Made by a program: the position numbers and the translations under genes
Origin: Haloarcula litorea
GTDB lineage: Archaea; Halobacteriota; Halobacteria; Halobacteriales; Haloarculaceae
Assembly (NCBI RefSeq): GCF_029338195.1
Contig: NZ_CP119779.1
Coordinates: forward strand, 1,860,001 to 1,924,000
Length of the DNA stretch: 64,000 nucleotides
Reading direction: 5' to 3'
Shown here: one piece after another, positions 49,448-58,565 of the stretch
How positions within the stretch are numbered: position 1 is the stretch's first letter
Layout: each line of letters begins with the position of its first letter
The notes under the pieces: generated by a model
Database searches by the model: none
Seen by the model: only the letters and a program-made list of their open reading frames with translations
What the model was told of the DNA's origin: nothing

Positions 49448-51132
49448 TGGTGTTCGTCGACGCGTTCCCGAAGACGTCGAAGCTCGTCCGGAGCCAGTTC
49501 CTCGTCGCGTTCGTCGCGCTGGCGCTTGGCGCGCTCTTTGGCATCGTTCAGGCGCTGCACCGCACCGGCGTCCTTCGGGTCATCAGCTCCGCGGACTACT
49601 ACACGATCCTGACCGGCCACGGCGTCCTGCTGGCGCTGGTGTTCACGACGTTCTTCATCGCCGGGCTGTTCGCCTGGGCGGTGACCGACAGCCTGGAGCG
49701 GGAACTGCCTCAGCGACTCGCCTGGGGCGCGTTCTGGACGATGCTCGTCGGGACGGTGCTCGCGGCCGTCGCCATCGTCGGCGGCCTGATCGGCGCGCCG
49801 TCGATCCTCGGCCACGCGCTGAAGGCCGACGTCCTGTTCACCTTCTACCCGCCGATGAAGGCCCACCCGCTGTTCTACGTCGGGGCGGCGCTGATCATCG
49901 TCGGCTCCTGGGTCGCGGGCGCGGCCTACTTCAAGTCGCTGTGGCGCTGGCGCTCGGACAACCCCGACAGCCGCATCCCGCTGCGGACCTTTATGGTCGT
50001 GACGACGATGCTGATGTGGTACGTCTCCACCGTCGGCGTCGCCGTCGAGGTGGTCGCGTTCCTCATCCCGTGGTCGCTGGGGCTCGTCAGCGAGGTGGAC
50101 CCGCTGTTGACCCGGACGCTGTTCTGGTACTTCGGCCACCCGGTGGTGTACTTCTGGCTGATGCCGGCGTACCTGGTCTGGTACACCGTCCTGCCGAAAC
50201 TGGCCGGCGGGCGGCTGCTCAGCGACCCGCTGGCGCGGGTCGTGTTCGTCCTGTTCCTGCTCCTGTCGACGCCGGTCGGCTTCCACCACCAGTACGTCGA
50301 CCCCGGCATCCCGGAGGGGTTCAAGTTCATCGCGATGACGAACACGATGTTCCTGCTGCTCCCGTCGCTGCTGACGGCCTTCACGGTCGTCGCCTCGATG
50401 GAACACGGGGCCCGCCAGCGCGGCGGTGAGGGGTACTTCGGCTGGCTCCGCTCGCTCCCGTGGGGGAACCCCGCCTTCGCCGGCTGTGCGCTGGCGGGGC
50501 TGATGTTCGCCGCCGGCGGCTTCTCGGGGATGATCAACGCCGGGATGAACATCAACTACCTCATCCACAACACGCTGTGGGTGCCCGGCCACTTCCACCT
50601 CACCGTCGGCACCGCGTTCGCGCTGACGGCGATGGCGATCAGCTACTGGCTGGTGCCACAGCTGACGGGGACGCGCCTGCGCCAGCGGACGACGGCGGTC
50701 GCCCAGCCGTACGTCTGGTTCGTCGGGATGGCGCTGATGTCCAACGCGATGCACCGCGCCGGCCTGGCGGGCATCCCGCGCCGGACCGCCGAGCCGACCT
50801 ACGACGAGTTCGCCTTCCGGGCGGTCGGGGGCTCGGTCGCCGAGATGCGGCTCCAGATCGCCGTCGGCGGCCTCCTGCTGTTCGTCGGCGCGGCGATGTT
50901 CCTCTGGGTGATGGCGGCGACGTGGCTGGCCCACCGCGGCGGGCAGCTGTCGGTCAACAGCGACATCCCCGAGCCGCTGTCCGGCCCCGAACACAGCCCG
51001 CGGGTGCTGGACAACTACCGGCTCTGGACGGCCATCGCGCTGCTGCTCATCGTCATCGCCTACGGCCCGCCGCTGCTCGGGATGATCCAGAACGGCCTGT
51101 TCGCACCGGGGAGCCCGCCGATCCCGGTCTGA
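49447..51132 (+). CDS. cbaA: ba3-type cytochrome c oxidase subunit I
   Basis: 561 residues with about 13 membrane helices. The redox ligands are present: H58 and H384 for low-spin heme b, H382 for heme a3, and H231, H280, H281 for CuB. Tyr235, in HPVVY, can form the His-Tyr crosslink. The sequence type is class B (ba3), with the GHPVVYFWLMPAY and HTLWVPGHFHL blocks. It reduces oxygen to water with high affinity and pumps protons. A small membrane-anchored protein gene follows after 6 nt. Confidence 0.95.
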   Translation: MVFVDAFPKTSKLVRSQFLVAFVALALGALFGIVQALHRTGVLRVISSADYYTILTGHGVLLALVFTTFFIAGLFAWAVTDSLERELPQRLAWGAFWTMLVGTVLAAVAIVGGLIGAPSILGHALKADVLFTFYPPMKAHPLFYVGAALIIVGSWVAGAAYFKSLWRWRSDNPDSRIPLRTFMVVTTMLMWYVSTVGVAVEVVAFLIPWSLGLVSEVDPLLTRTLFWYFGHPVVYFWLMPAYLVWYTVLPKLAGGRLLSDPLARVVFVLFLLLSTPVGFHHQYVDPGIPEGFKFIAMTNTMFLLLPSLLTAFTVVASMEHGARQRGGEGYFGWLRSLPWGNPAFAGCALAGLMFAAGGFSGMINAGMNINYLIHNTLWVPGHFHLTVGTAFALTAMAISYWLVPQLTGTRLRQRTTAVAQPYVWFVGMALMSNAMHRAGLAGIPRRTAEPTYDEFAFRAVGGSVAEMRLQIAVGGLLLFVGAAMFLWVMAATWLAHRGGQLSVNSDIPEPLSGPEHSPRVLDNYRLWTAIALLLIVIAYGPPLLGMIQNGLFAPGSPPIPV

Positions 51133-51138
51133 CCACCG

Positions 51139-51675
51139 ATGTTCGACGACGAGGGGCCGGACGAGGGCGATCTGGTGCGGGTGCTGGTGGTCCTGGCCAT
51201 CGCGATCCCGATCGTCATCGAGGTGTTCACGTTCGGGAGCCTGTTGAGCCACTACGTCGTCGGCGGCGGCGACGGCGGGGCGGCGACGGAGACCCCGGCG
51301 GTCGACGGCGCGACCGAGGGCGAGGAGATCCTCGCCGCCACCGCGCCGGTCGAGCGGATCGAGCGGGCCAGCGTGGTCACCGGCGACGAGGGCTGGACGT
51401 TCACGCTCCGCGTCGCAGTCGAGAACACCGGCGACGAGGCCTACGAACTCCGGCTGGGCGTCGCGACGACGCGCGCGGGCCGGACGGTCGCCGGCCCCGA
51501 CGCGACCACCGGGTCCCTCGCGCCGGGGGCGACCGGGAGCGTCACTGGATCGTGGCTCCTCCCACAGGGCCAGCGCCCGGCCAGCGTCACCGTGACGACG
51601 GTCCGGGGCGAGGGTGCGGCCGCGACGACCGAGACCCACGACGTTCCGATCGGCGACGTCCCGGTCTCGTCCTGA
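51139..51675 (+). CDS. Membrane-anchored protein downstream of ba3 oxidase
   Basis: 178 residues: one N-terminal helix (about 13-33), a Gly/Ala/Thr-rich linker, then a beta-sandwich domain with VRVAVENTGDEAYELRLGVA-like strands facing outside. It lacks copper ligands. Being the fourth gene of the oxidase operon, 6 nt after subunit I, it may be an extra subunit in the place of CbaE of Natronomonas or a specific assembly partner. It converges on the nuoCD gene with a 4-nt gap. Confidence 0.65.
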   Translation: MFDDEGPDEGDLVRVLVVLAIAIPIVIEVFTFGSLLSHYVVGGGDGGAATETPAVDGATEGEEILAATAPVERIERASVVTGDEGWTFTLRVAVENTGDEAYELRLGVATTRAGRTVAGPDATTGSLAPGATGSVTGSWLLPQGQRPASVTVTTVRGEGAAATTETHDVPIGDVPVSS

Positions 51676-51679
51676 CCAC

Positions 51680-53320
51680 TCAGCGGTCGACCTCGCCCAT
51701 GATCGTGTCGAGGCTCCCCAGCGTCGCCACGAGGTCGGGGACGAACTCGCCCTCGGCCATCTCGCCCAGCGCCTGGACGTGGGAGAAGGAGGGGCCGCGG
51801 ATCTTGAAGCGAGCGGGCGTGTCCGTGCCGTCGGAGCGGATGTAGATACCGAGCTCGCCCTTCGCGGCCTCGACCGCCCGGTAGATCTCGGTGTCGGGAT
51901 CGGGCCGCAGGGTCCGGGGGACGTTGGCCTGGATCTCGCGGTCGTCCTCGGGCCACTCCGCCAGCAGGTCCGCACACTGCTCGATGATCTTCGCGGACTC
52001 CTCGACCTCGCGCAGCCGGACGAGGACGCGACTGAAGTTGTCACAGCCGTCCTCGGTGACGACGTTCCAGTCGAGCTCGTCGTAGTAGCCGTAGGGGTCG
52101 TCCCGCCGGAGGTCGTAGTCGACGCCCGAGCCGCGGGCCACGGGGCCGGTACAGCCGTAGGCCTTCGCGGCCTCCGGATCGAAGTGGCCGGTGTCGACGG
52201 TGCGCATCTGGAAGGTCTCGTTGCTCGTCAGCAGCGTGTGGTACTCCTCGAGCTTGTGGGGCAGGTCGTCGAGGAACGCGTAGATCTTCTCGAAGAACGC
52301 CTCGCGGGGTTCGGGCAGGTCCCAGGCGACCCCGCCCAGCCGGTAGTAGTTGAACATCAGCCGCTGGCCGGTGAGGTCCTCGACGATGTCCATCACCACC
52401 TCGCGGTCGCGGACGCCCCACTGGAAGACGGGGGTGAACTCCCCGACCACGTCCAGCGCGTAGGTCGCGAGCGCGAGCATGTGCGAGAGGATTCGGGAGA
52501 GTTCGGCACACATCGTCCGGATGACCTGGGCGTACTCGGGCACCTCGATGTCGGCGAGGTCCTCGGCGACGCGGGCGTAGGCCCACTCGTTGAGCAGGCC
52601 GCCGCCGCCCCAGTCCCAGCGGTCGGGGTAGGGCATAATCTGGTGGCGGTAGGTGCCGGACTCGCACATCTGTTCCTCGCAGCGGTGGATGTAGCCGATG
52701 TCGGGGTCGACGGCGGCGACCGTCTCCCCGTCGAGTTCGACGTTGACGTGGAGGACGCCGTGGGTCGAGGGGTGGTGTGGCCCGACGTTGAGGTGCATCG
52801 TGTCCTGGCCCTCGCGGGTGTCCTCCAGCAGGTGGGCGTGTTCCCGCAACGGGACGATCTGTGGCTCGTCGCCGTCGAAGTCCCGCGAGAGCGGGTGGCC
52901 TTGCCAGGTCTCGGGCAGGAGGATGCGCCGGAGGTCGGGGTGGTCCTCGTACTCGACGCCGACGAGGTCGTAGGCCTCGCGCTCGTGCCACTCGGCGGTG
53001 GGATACACCGGCGCGGCGGACTCGCTGGTGGGGTCGTCCGAGGGGAGGGGGACGACCACCGACAGTTCGCGGGTCGGGTCGTCGTAGCTCCGCAGGTGGT
53101 AGATCGACTCGTAGCGGTCGGCGTACTCCTGGGCGGTGACGCAGGCGCAGTGGTCCAGGCCCGACTCGGTCTTCAGCGCCGACAGCACCGCCTGGACCTC
53201 GTCGGCCCGGACGACGATCGCCGGGGCGTTCAGATGTGTCTCGGTGTCGAGGACGTGCTCGCTGACCGGGGCGGCGAGGTCGGGGACCTCGCCCTCCGCG
53301 GTCGCGACAGCGTGTGCCAT
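51680..53320 (-). CDS. nuoCD: NADH-quinone oxidoreductase subunit CD (fused), outside a nuo operon
   Basis: 546 residues from the ATG at 53320. The C part (about 1-180) has HEREAYDLVGVEYEDHPDLRRILLP and the D part (190-546) has NVGPHHPSTHGVL at the quinone site, IHRCEEQMCESGTYRHQIM and the C-terminal GSLDTIMGEVDR. Fusion of C and D is normal in haloarchaea. Usually this gene lies between nuoB and nuoH; here its neighbours are an oxidase operon and an HTH regulator, so it is either a second copy or a displaced one. Confidence 0.9.
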   Translation of the reverse strand: MAHAVATAEGEVPDLAAPVSEHVLDTETHLNAPAIVVRADEVQAVLSALKTESGLDHCACVTAQEYADRYESIYHLRSYDDPTRELSVVVPLPSDDPTSESAAPVYPTAEWHEREAYDLVGVEYEDHPDLRRILLPETWQGHPLSRDFDGDEPQIVPLREHAHLLEDTREGQDTMHLNVGPHHPSTHGVLHVNVELDGETVAAVDPDIGYIHRCEEQMCESGTYRHQIMPYPDRWDWGGGGLLNEWAYARVAEDLADIEVPEYAQVIRTMCAELSRILSHMLALATYALDVVGEFTPVFQWGVRDREVVMDIVEDLTGQRLMFNYYRLGGVAWDLPEPREAFFEKIYAFLDDLPHKLEEYHTLLTSNETFQMRTVDTGHFDPEAAKAYGCTGPVARGSGVDYDLRRDDPYGYYDELDWNVVTEDGCDNFSRVLVRLREVEESAKIIEQCADLLAEWPEDDREIQANVPRTLRPDPDTEIYRAVEAAKGELGIYIRSDGTDTPARFKIRGPSFSHVQALGEMAEGEFVPDLVATLGSLDTIMGEVDR

Positions 53321-53375
53321 AGGTGCCCCATCGACCGCCACTCCCGTCGTCTTGCTGCCACACACACGAGGGACC

Positions 53376-53383
53376 TTTATATC
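53376..53383 (+). promoter_or_regulatory. TATA box of the HTH gene starting at 53405
   Basis: TTTATATC is a near-consensus TATA box 22-29 nt before the GTG start, giving a leaderless transcript. The 84-nt gap is shared with the divergent nuoCD gene. Confidence 0.55.
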
Positions 53384-53404
53384 GGGAACCGCAACGAGTG
53401 CGTC

Positions 53405-54094
53405 GTGAAGTACGTCCGCCTCTCGCTTTCGATGGGGCCGGCCAAGCGCCACCCGATGCACCAGTTCGTCGTCGAGACCGACGGCTACGACGCCAGCTAC
53501 CTGCTGCGGGGCAACGACGTCGGGAGCGAGGTCCAGACGCTCCTCTTCCACGTCGACGGCTGGCCGCCCGACCCCTACCGGGCGGCCCTAGAGGCGACGG
53601 ACGAGGTCGCGGAGTACGCCATCTCGACGTGTCCCGACGAGACGTTCTACCTCTACGTCCGGGACCGGCCCTCCGACGTGGGGGCCGGCCTCGTCGACGC
53701 GATGCGGCGCTCGCGGCTCTGTCCGGCCTCGCCGGTGGGCTACCACGCCGACGGCACCGTCCGCCTGACGCTGGTCGGCCCCGGCGAGGCTGTCCAGGCG
53801 GCCACGGAGTCGGTTCCGACGGGCATCTCGGTCGACGTGCTGTCGGTCGGCGAGTACGACAGCCGGCGGCTGGACACCGCCGCGGGCCTGACAGACCGGC
53901 AGTTCGCGGCGGTGGCGGCGGCCGTCGACTGCGGCTACTACGAGAGCCCCCGCGAGGGGACCACCGCCGACGTGGCCGACCGGCTGGACTGCTCGCCCGG
54001 CACCGCCGCCGAACACCTACGCAAGGCCGAACGCCACGTTATGGCGAGCGTCCTCGACCAGCACGACGGCCCGGCGTCGCGCCGCAACCCATAA
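53405..54094 (+). CDS. HTH_10 (Bat-like) regulator divergent from nuoCD
   Basis: 229 residues from GTG 53405 (VKYVRLSLSMGPAKRHPMHQF); the strong TATA box fixes this start. Two Cys sit at 79 and 101 (STCPDETFYL, SRLCPASPVG). The C-terminal HTH_10 domain contains YYESPREGTTADVADRLDCSPGTAAEHLRKAE. Its position, facing away from nuoCD across an 84-nt gap, makes control of the respiratory genes plausible; that is inference. Confidence 0.8.
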   Translation: MKYVRLSLSMGPAKRHPMHQFVVETDGYDASYLLRGNDVGSEVQTLLFHVDGWPPDPYRAALEATDEVAEYAISTCPDETFYLYVRDRPSDVGAGLVDAMRRSRLCPASPVGYHADGTVRLTLVGPGEAVQAATESVPTGISVDVLSVGEYDSRRLDTAAGLTDRQFAAVAAAVDCGYYESPREGTTADVADRLDCSPGTAAEHLRKAERHVMASVLDQHDGPASRRNP

Positions 54095-54119
54095 TCTCCT
54101 GCCCCCCCAAGCGCCGGCG

Positions 54120-54914
54120 ATGACGCTCGCGGACCTCGACTGGCGGGTCGTCGGCCCCGAACGCCACCCCGGCCCGCTGACGATGGCCCTGGAGGAGGTG
54201 GCCGCGGAGACGGCCGCGGCCGGCGGCCCCGCGACGGTACGAGTGTACACCTGGCCCGACGCGCTCTCGCTGGGGTACAACCAGGACCCCGACAGCGTCG
54301 ACTGGACGTTCTGCGAGCGCGAGGGGATCGGCGTCACGCGCCGCCCCACCGGCGGCGGCGCGATCTACCACGACGGTCACGCCGACCTCTCCTACGGGAT
54401 CGTCGCGCCCGCCGAGGCCGTCCCGGGGGACCTGCTGGACTGCTACGAGCTGTTCTGCGGGCCGATCCTCGATACCCTCGAAGGTATCGGGATCGACGCG
54501 GCGTTCGTGAGCGGGGAGCGCGAGGCCGTCCACCAGCCGGCCTGCTACCTGCGGGCGCTACACCCGGCCCACGACGTCGTCGGCCCGGACGGCCGCAAGC
54601 TCGCGGGCAACGCCCAGTACCGACAGCGGGACGCCGTCGTCCAGCACGGCTCGCTGTCGGTGTCGCTGCGGCCCGAGCGACACTGCGGCTGTTTCGCCGG
54701 CGAGCCCGACCCCGTCGCCTTCCGCGAGCGGGTGGGCGCGATCGACGAGTACGTCGACGTCCGGCGGAGCGAGGTGGTCGAGACGCTCACCGAGACGCTG
54801 ACGGAGTGGGTCGACGCCGAGGCGGGCGCGTGGACCGACGACGAACTCGCCCGCGCCCGCGAGCTGGCCGACGAGAAGTACGCCGCCGACGAGTGGGTCC
54901 GCCGGTCGCCCTGA
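54120..54914 (+). CDS. Lipoate-protein ligase A family protein
   Basis: 264 residues in the biotin/lipoate ligase fold. The conserved [21 protein letters not shown] (lipoyl-AMP site) and [22 protein letters not shown] (with the catalytic-type Lys) are intact. It should attach lipoate or a related acyl group to carrier proteins of 2-oxoacid dehydrogenase or glycine cleavage. It starts 26 nt after the HTH gene and may be in the same transcript. The small accessory domain of bacterial LplA is reduced here to a short C-terminal tail. Confidence 0.85.
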   Translation: MTLADLDWRVVGPERHPGPLTMALEEVAAETAAAGGPATVRVYTWPDALSLGYNQDPDSVDWTFCEREGIGVTRRPTGGGAIYHDGHADLSYGIVAPAEAVPGDLLDCYELFCGPILDTLEGIGIDAAFVSGEREAVHQPACYLRALHPAHDVVGPDGRKLAGNAQYRQRDAVVQHGSLSVSLRPERHCGCFAGEPDPVAFRERVGAIDEYVDVRRSEVVETLTETLTEWVDAEAGAWTDDELARARELADEKYAADEWVRRSP

Positions 54915-54955
54915 CCGGCGTGAGGCCTTTGGGGCGGCCCGTCGAACGCCCGGTT

Positions 54956-55252
54956 ATGGCCCCCGATTCAGACGACCCCTCCAGCCACGAACCGGACGGC
55001 GGCTACGCCGAGCGGACCGACGCGGAACTGTACGAGATCGTCAGGCGAGCGGTCGAGGACGCCATCCTGGGCGCGGTCGGCACCGTGTTGCTCGTCGGGG
55101 TCGGCGTCGCCGTCGGCGGCATCGGACTCTCGCTCCTCGTTGGGGGCCTCGACCTGGTCCGAGTCGCGGTGGGCGTCGTCTGCCTCGCCTTCGGCGCGTA
55201 CCTCGTCGCGGCGACGCTGGGCGTCGTCCCGCCGGCCCGGGAGTGGGTCTGA
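54956..55252 (+). CDS. Small membrane protein (DUF7322-like)
   Basis: 98 residues from the ATG at 54956. A hydrophilic, acidic N-terminus (about 35 residues, containing [20 protein letters not shown]) precedes two hydrophobic helices (about 43-63 and 67-88). This layout resembles a small haloarchaeal family of unknown function. GGCCTTTGG lies about 25-35 nt upstream. It precedes the endonuclease IV gene by 77 nt. Confidence 0.55.
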   Translation: MAPDSDDPSSHEPDGGYAERTDAELYEIVRRAVEDAILGAVGTVLLVGVGVAVGGIGLSLLVGGLDLVRVAVGVVCLAFGAYLVAATLGVVPPAREWV

Positions 55253-55329
55253 GGGGCCGACGACCTGTCGGCTCCGCCGCCTTCGCCGCCTCCGGAACGG
55301 CTTTGCCCCGCCGCGCCCGACCCAGTCGT

Positions 55330-56163
55330 ATGCTCAAGGTCGGAGCCCACACCTCCATCGCCGGCGGCGCGTACAACGCCGTCGAGGAGCAGGTCGAGTA
55401 CGGCGGCAACTGCGGACAGATCTTCTCGCACTCGCCGCAGGTCTGGCAGGACCCCAACATCGAGGACGCGGAGGCCGAGCGGTTCCGCGAGCTGAGCGAG
55501 GATCACGACGTCGGCCCGTGGGTGATCCACTCCTCGTACCTCGTCAATCTCTGTACGCCGAAGGCGGACCTCCGCGAGAAGTCCGTCGACTCGATGCAGA
55601 AGGAGGTCGAGGCCGCCGACAAGCTCGGCGTCGAGTACGTCAACGTCCACCTCGGCGCTCACACCGGCGCGGGCGTCGACGGCGGGCTGGACAACGCCGC
55701 CTCGGCGCTGGACGAGCTCGACGTCCCCGACGGTGTCACCGTCCTCGTCGAGTCCGACGCCGGCAGCGGGACGAAACTCGGCGATCAGTTCGACCACCTC
55801 GCGACCGTCCGCGAGCGGACCGACCAGGAGATCGAGTTCTGTCTGGACACCGCCCACCTGTTCGCGGCGGGCTACGACCTCTCGACGCCCGCGGCCGTCG
55901 ACGAGACGCTCGCGGCGTTCGACGACGTGGTCGGGTTCGGGGACCTCGCCTGCGTCCACCTCAACGACTCGAAACACGAGTGCGGGACGAACAAGGACGA
56001 ACACGCCCACGTCGGCGAGGGCGAGATCGGCGTCGAGGGGATGCGGGCGTTCGTCAACCACGAGGCCATCCGTGACGTGCCGCTGGTGCTGGAGACCCCC
56101 ACCGAGGACGGCAAGAGCTTCGCGTGGAACGTCGACCGCGTCCACGAACTGCGCGAGGCGTGA
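55330..56163 (+). CDS. nfo: Endonuclease IV (AP endonuclease)
   Basis: 277 residues from the ATG at 55330. The TIM-barrel metal site is visible: GAHTSIAGG with the first His, [67 protein letters not shown] and LVLETP. It cuts the backbone at abasic sites in base excision repair using zinc. The protein length and motif order are normal. A T5 stretch after its stop (56204-56208) also fits as promoter of the next gene. Confidence 0.95.
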   Translation: MLKVGAHTSIAGGAYNAVEEQVEYGGNCGQIFSHSPQVWQDPNIEDAEAERFRELSEDHDVGPWVIHSSYLVNLCTPKADLREKSVDSMQKEVEAADKLGVEYVNVHLGAHTGAGVDGGLDNAASALDELDVPDGVTVLVESDAGSGTKLGDQFDHLATVRERTDQEIEFCLDTAHLFAAGYDLSTPAAVDETLAAFDDVVGFGDLACVHLNDSKHECGTNKDEHAHVGEGEIGVEGMRAFVNHEAIRDVPLVLETPTEDGKSFAWNVDRVHELREA

Positions 56164-56232
56164 GTCGGGCGTCCCGGGCGAGCGGTCGTCGCTGACCGAC
56201 CCGTTTTTGTCGCCGCTGCCCCATCGTCCGGT

Positions 56233-57021
56233 GTGCGCAGGTTCTCCGCCGACTACCTCGACGCGACCCGCACGGGGATGTGGGCCGACTCCCGGGAGGC
56301 GCTGGCCGACCTCGCGCTCGCCGACTGCGAGCGCGCGCTCGACGTGGGGTGTGGTACCGGCGAACTCACCCGCGTCCTCCGCGAGGAGTGTCCCGGCGAG
56401 GTGGTCGGCCTGGACGCCGACGCGGACCTGCTGTCTGCGGTCGACGGGCCGGTCGTGCGGGGCGACGCCACGCGGCTCCCGTTCGCCGACGACGCGTTCG
56501 ACCTCGTCGTCTGCCAGGCGCTGCTCATCAACCTCCCCGACCCCGCCGCCGCCGTGCGGGAGTTCGCCCGCGTCGCCGGCGACCGGGTGGCGGCCGTCGA
56601 ACCGAACAACGCCGCCGTCACCGTCGAGTCCACCGTCGACGCCGAACCGCCGCTGGCCCGGCGCGCCCGCCGGTACTTCCTCGACGGCGTCGAGACGGAC
56701 GTGGCGCTGGGGGCCGACGCCGCGGACCTGTTCGAGGCGGCGGGACTCGACGTGGTCTCGACGCGGCGCTACGACCAGCAGCGGACCGTCGAGCCGCCCT
56801 ACGGCGACGGCGCGGTGCGGGCCGCCCGGCGGAAGGCGACGGGGGAGTCGCTGGCCAGCGACCGCGAGACGATCCTCAACGGCGGGACCACGGTCGAGGA
56901 GTACGACGCCCTGCGGGAGCGCTGGCGGGCGATGGGGCGGGACGTCGTCGCCCAGATGCGGGCCGAGGAGTACGAGCGGCGCGAGACCGTCCCATTCTTC
57001 GTCACGGTCGGTCGGGTGTAG
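56233..57021 (+). CDS. Class I SAM-dependent methyltransferase
   Basis: 262 residues from GTG 56233 (a CGTTTTTG box lies about 24-31 nt upstream). The SAM motif ALDVGCGTGELTRVL (near residue 35) and the acidic strand VVGLDAD are clear; the fourth strand reads FDLVVCQALLINLPDP. The C-terminal part is helical and acidic. Substrate unknown, small molecule more likely than nucleic acid. It overlaps the 3' end of the convergent membrane gene by 20 nt. Confidence 0.8.
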   Translation: MRRFSADYLDATRTGMWADSREALADLALADCERALDVGCGTGELTRVLREECPGEVVGLDADADLLSAVDGPVVRGDATRLPFADDAFDLVVCQALLINLPDPAAAVREFARVAGDRVAAVEPNNAAVTVESTVDAEPPLARRARRYFLDGVETDVALGADAADLFEAAGLDVVSTRRYDQQRTVEPPYGDGAVRAARRKATGESLASDRETILNGGTTVEEYDALRERWRAMGRDVVAQMRAEEYERRETVPFFVTVGRV

Positions 57022-57529
57022 CCGGGGGCGCACCCTCGCGTTCGGCGGGGGCCGGCACGACCGCCCCGGCGACCCGGAACAGCGCCAGGTCGACGAGGCC
57101 GAGCAGCAGCCCGACGACGCTCCCGACGACGGCGGCGACGCCGCTGCCGACGAGCGCGATCAGGGCGACCGAGAGCGGTTCGATGCCGCCGGTCAGCACC
57201 GACGGGACGACGGCGACGCCGACGACCGCGAGGACGGTCCCGATCCCCGCGACGCCGCCGGCGGCGACGCCACGTGCCGCGAGCGTCCCGAGCGACGACT
57301 CGGCCAGCGAGGCGTCGGCCAGCACCCACCGGACGGCGACGACGAACAGCCCCCACAGCAGCAGGAAGGCGACGACGCCGACGAGCGTGTTCAGGCCGGC
57401 GAGCAGGCCCGCGAGCGCGCCGGTCGCGTGCGCGGCGAGGACGGCGACGAGGACGAACACCGCGGCGTCGAGCGTCGCCAGCGTCCACGCCAGCAGCGAC
57501 GGTCGCCGACCGGCGAGCACGTCAGCCAT
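57002..57529 (-). CDS. Integral membrane protein next to the CopD-like gene
   Basis: 175 residues, almost wholly hydrophobic, with about four or five helices and Gly/Val/Ala-rich faces; the tail is Pro-rich and hydrophilic. No family recognised. Its start overlaps the end of the CopD-like gene by 8 nt (57522-57529), so the two are translated from one mRNA and may work in the same process. Confidence 0.6.
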   Translation of the reverse strand: MADVLAGRRPSLLAWTLATLDAAVFVLVAVLAAHATGALAGLLAGLNTLVGVVAFLLLWGLFVVAVRWVLADASLAESSLGTLAARGVAAGGVAGIGTVLAVVGVAVVPSVLTGGIEPLSVALIALVGSGVAAVVGSVVGLLLGLVDLALFRVAGAVVPAPAEREGAPPATPDRP

Positions 57530-57956
57530 GGGCCAGCACCTCCGCGAGGACGACGAGCGCGGCGAGCGCGCCGGCCGTCGCGCCGTAGGCCCGGGCGAAC
57601 GGTCCCGGGTGGCCGGCCTCGGGACGGAGGGCCGACCCGTCGGCGGTACGGACCACCGCCAGCGTGCGCACAGCCGACCCCAGCACCACCGCGAGGACGA
57701 CGAGCAGTTTCAGGAGCAGCGTCCGCCCCCAGTCGGTGCCCGGTCCCGGCGGCCCGAGCGCGCCGAGGTTGCCGACGCCGGTGAGGACGACGACCCCGAG
57801 CGCGCCCCAGAACAGCCACTCGTAGGTGCGCGCCGGGGCCAGCGTCGAGAGCGCCCCCGACCGGTAGCCGTACCAGAGGGCAGCGGTCCCGCCGACCAGC
57901 ACGGCGACGGCGAGGACGTGGAGGGTCCGTACCGCGAGGGAGACCAGTTGAGCCAT
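57522..57956 (-). CDS. CopD family copper-resistance membrane protein
   Basis: 144 residues with four helices. RTLHVLAVAVLVGGTAALWYGYR at the start and WGALGVVVLTGVGNLGALG in the second half match the CopD/DUF2269-like family, in which conserved His residues of the first helices may bind copper. It might take up copper or sit in a redox membrane complex. It precedes a second membrane protein with an 8-nt overlap. Confidence 0.7.
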   Translation of the reverse strand: MAQLVSLAVRTLHVLAVAVLVGGTAALWYGYRSGALSTLAPARTYEWLFWGALGVVVLTGVGNLGALGPPGPGTDWGRTLLLKLLVVLAVVLGSAVRTLAVVRTADGSALRPEAGHPGPFARAYGATAGALAALVVLAEVLAHG

Positions 57957-57999
57957 CGGCGGCGATACGCGGCGCTCGACAAAAGAACTGGGTCGTCGC

Positions 58000-58503
58000 T
58001 CAGTCGTCGTCCGCCGACTCGCCGTCGGCTGGCGGCCCGAGACGGTCCGCTGCCGTCTCCCGGTCGCCGGTGGCGGGCACGAGGTCCGTCGCGGCTCCGA
58101 GACCGAACGGCGGCATGTTGACGTAGACGGACTCGTGGTCGTCGGGCCGTACGCGGTACGTCTCGTGCCAGATGCCCACGTCCCCGCTCTGCCCGACCTC
58201 GCTGCTGAACCGTTGCCACGCCGGGAGGTGTTCCGCGTCGGCGTCGTGGGCGTACTCGTGGAGATCCTCGAAGGACCGCCAGAACTGCGTCAGCGTGGCG
58301 TTCCTCAGCCCGAAACTGGTCCGGTAACGCAACAGCCCGCTGTCGGGATCGGACTCCAGTTCCCGCAGCATCCGCGGCATCGCGAGGAAGACGGGGAGCC
58401 ACCTGTGGACCTTCCAGAGCTTGTTGATACGGATGCCGATGCGGAACACCACGAAGTCGTCGTCGACGTCGGCGGTCATCCGCCGGGGGATCGGGTCGCT
58501 CAT
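58000..58503 (-). CDS. DUF4188 (monooxygenase-like) protein
   Basis: 167 residues. The opening MTADVDDDFVVFRIGIRINKLWKVHRWLP and the central TLTQFWRSFEDLHEYAHD, then GIWHETYRV, match DUF4188, a ferredoxin-like alpha/beta-barrel family related to small heme-degrading monooxygenases. Function is unknown. The 62-nt upstream gap holds ACATATGT (58532-58539), which can be its TATA region, and an adjoining TCAATTGA palindrome. Confidence 0.82.
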   Translation of the reverse strand: MSDPIPRRMTADVDDDFVVFRIGIRINKLWKVHRWLPVFLAMPRMLRELESDPDSGLLRYRTSFGLRNATLTQFWRSFEDLHEYAHDADAEHLPAWQRFSSEVGQSGDVGIWHETYRVRPDDHESVYVNMPPFGLGAATDLVPATGDRETAADRLGPPADGESADDD

Positions 58504-58565
58504 ACGGGACGACGAACACTACCGTCGGCTCACATATGTCAATTGATGCTACTGATCGGGCAGGG

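Noticed and set aside
49426-52044. 872-codon open frame on the minus strand
   Set aside because: Antisense to oxidase subunit I and the downstream gene; highly charged repetitive product typical of shadow frames.
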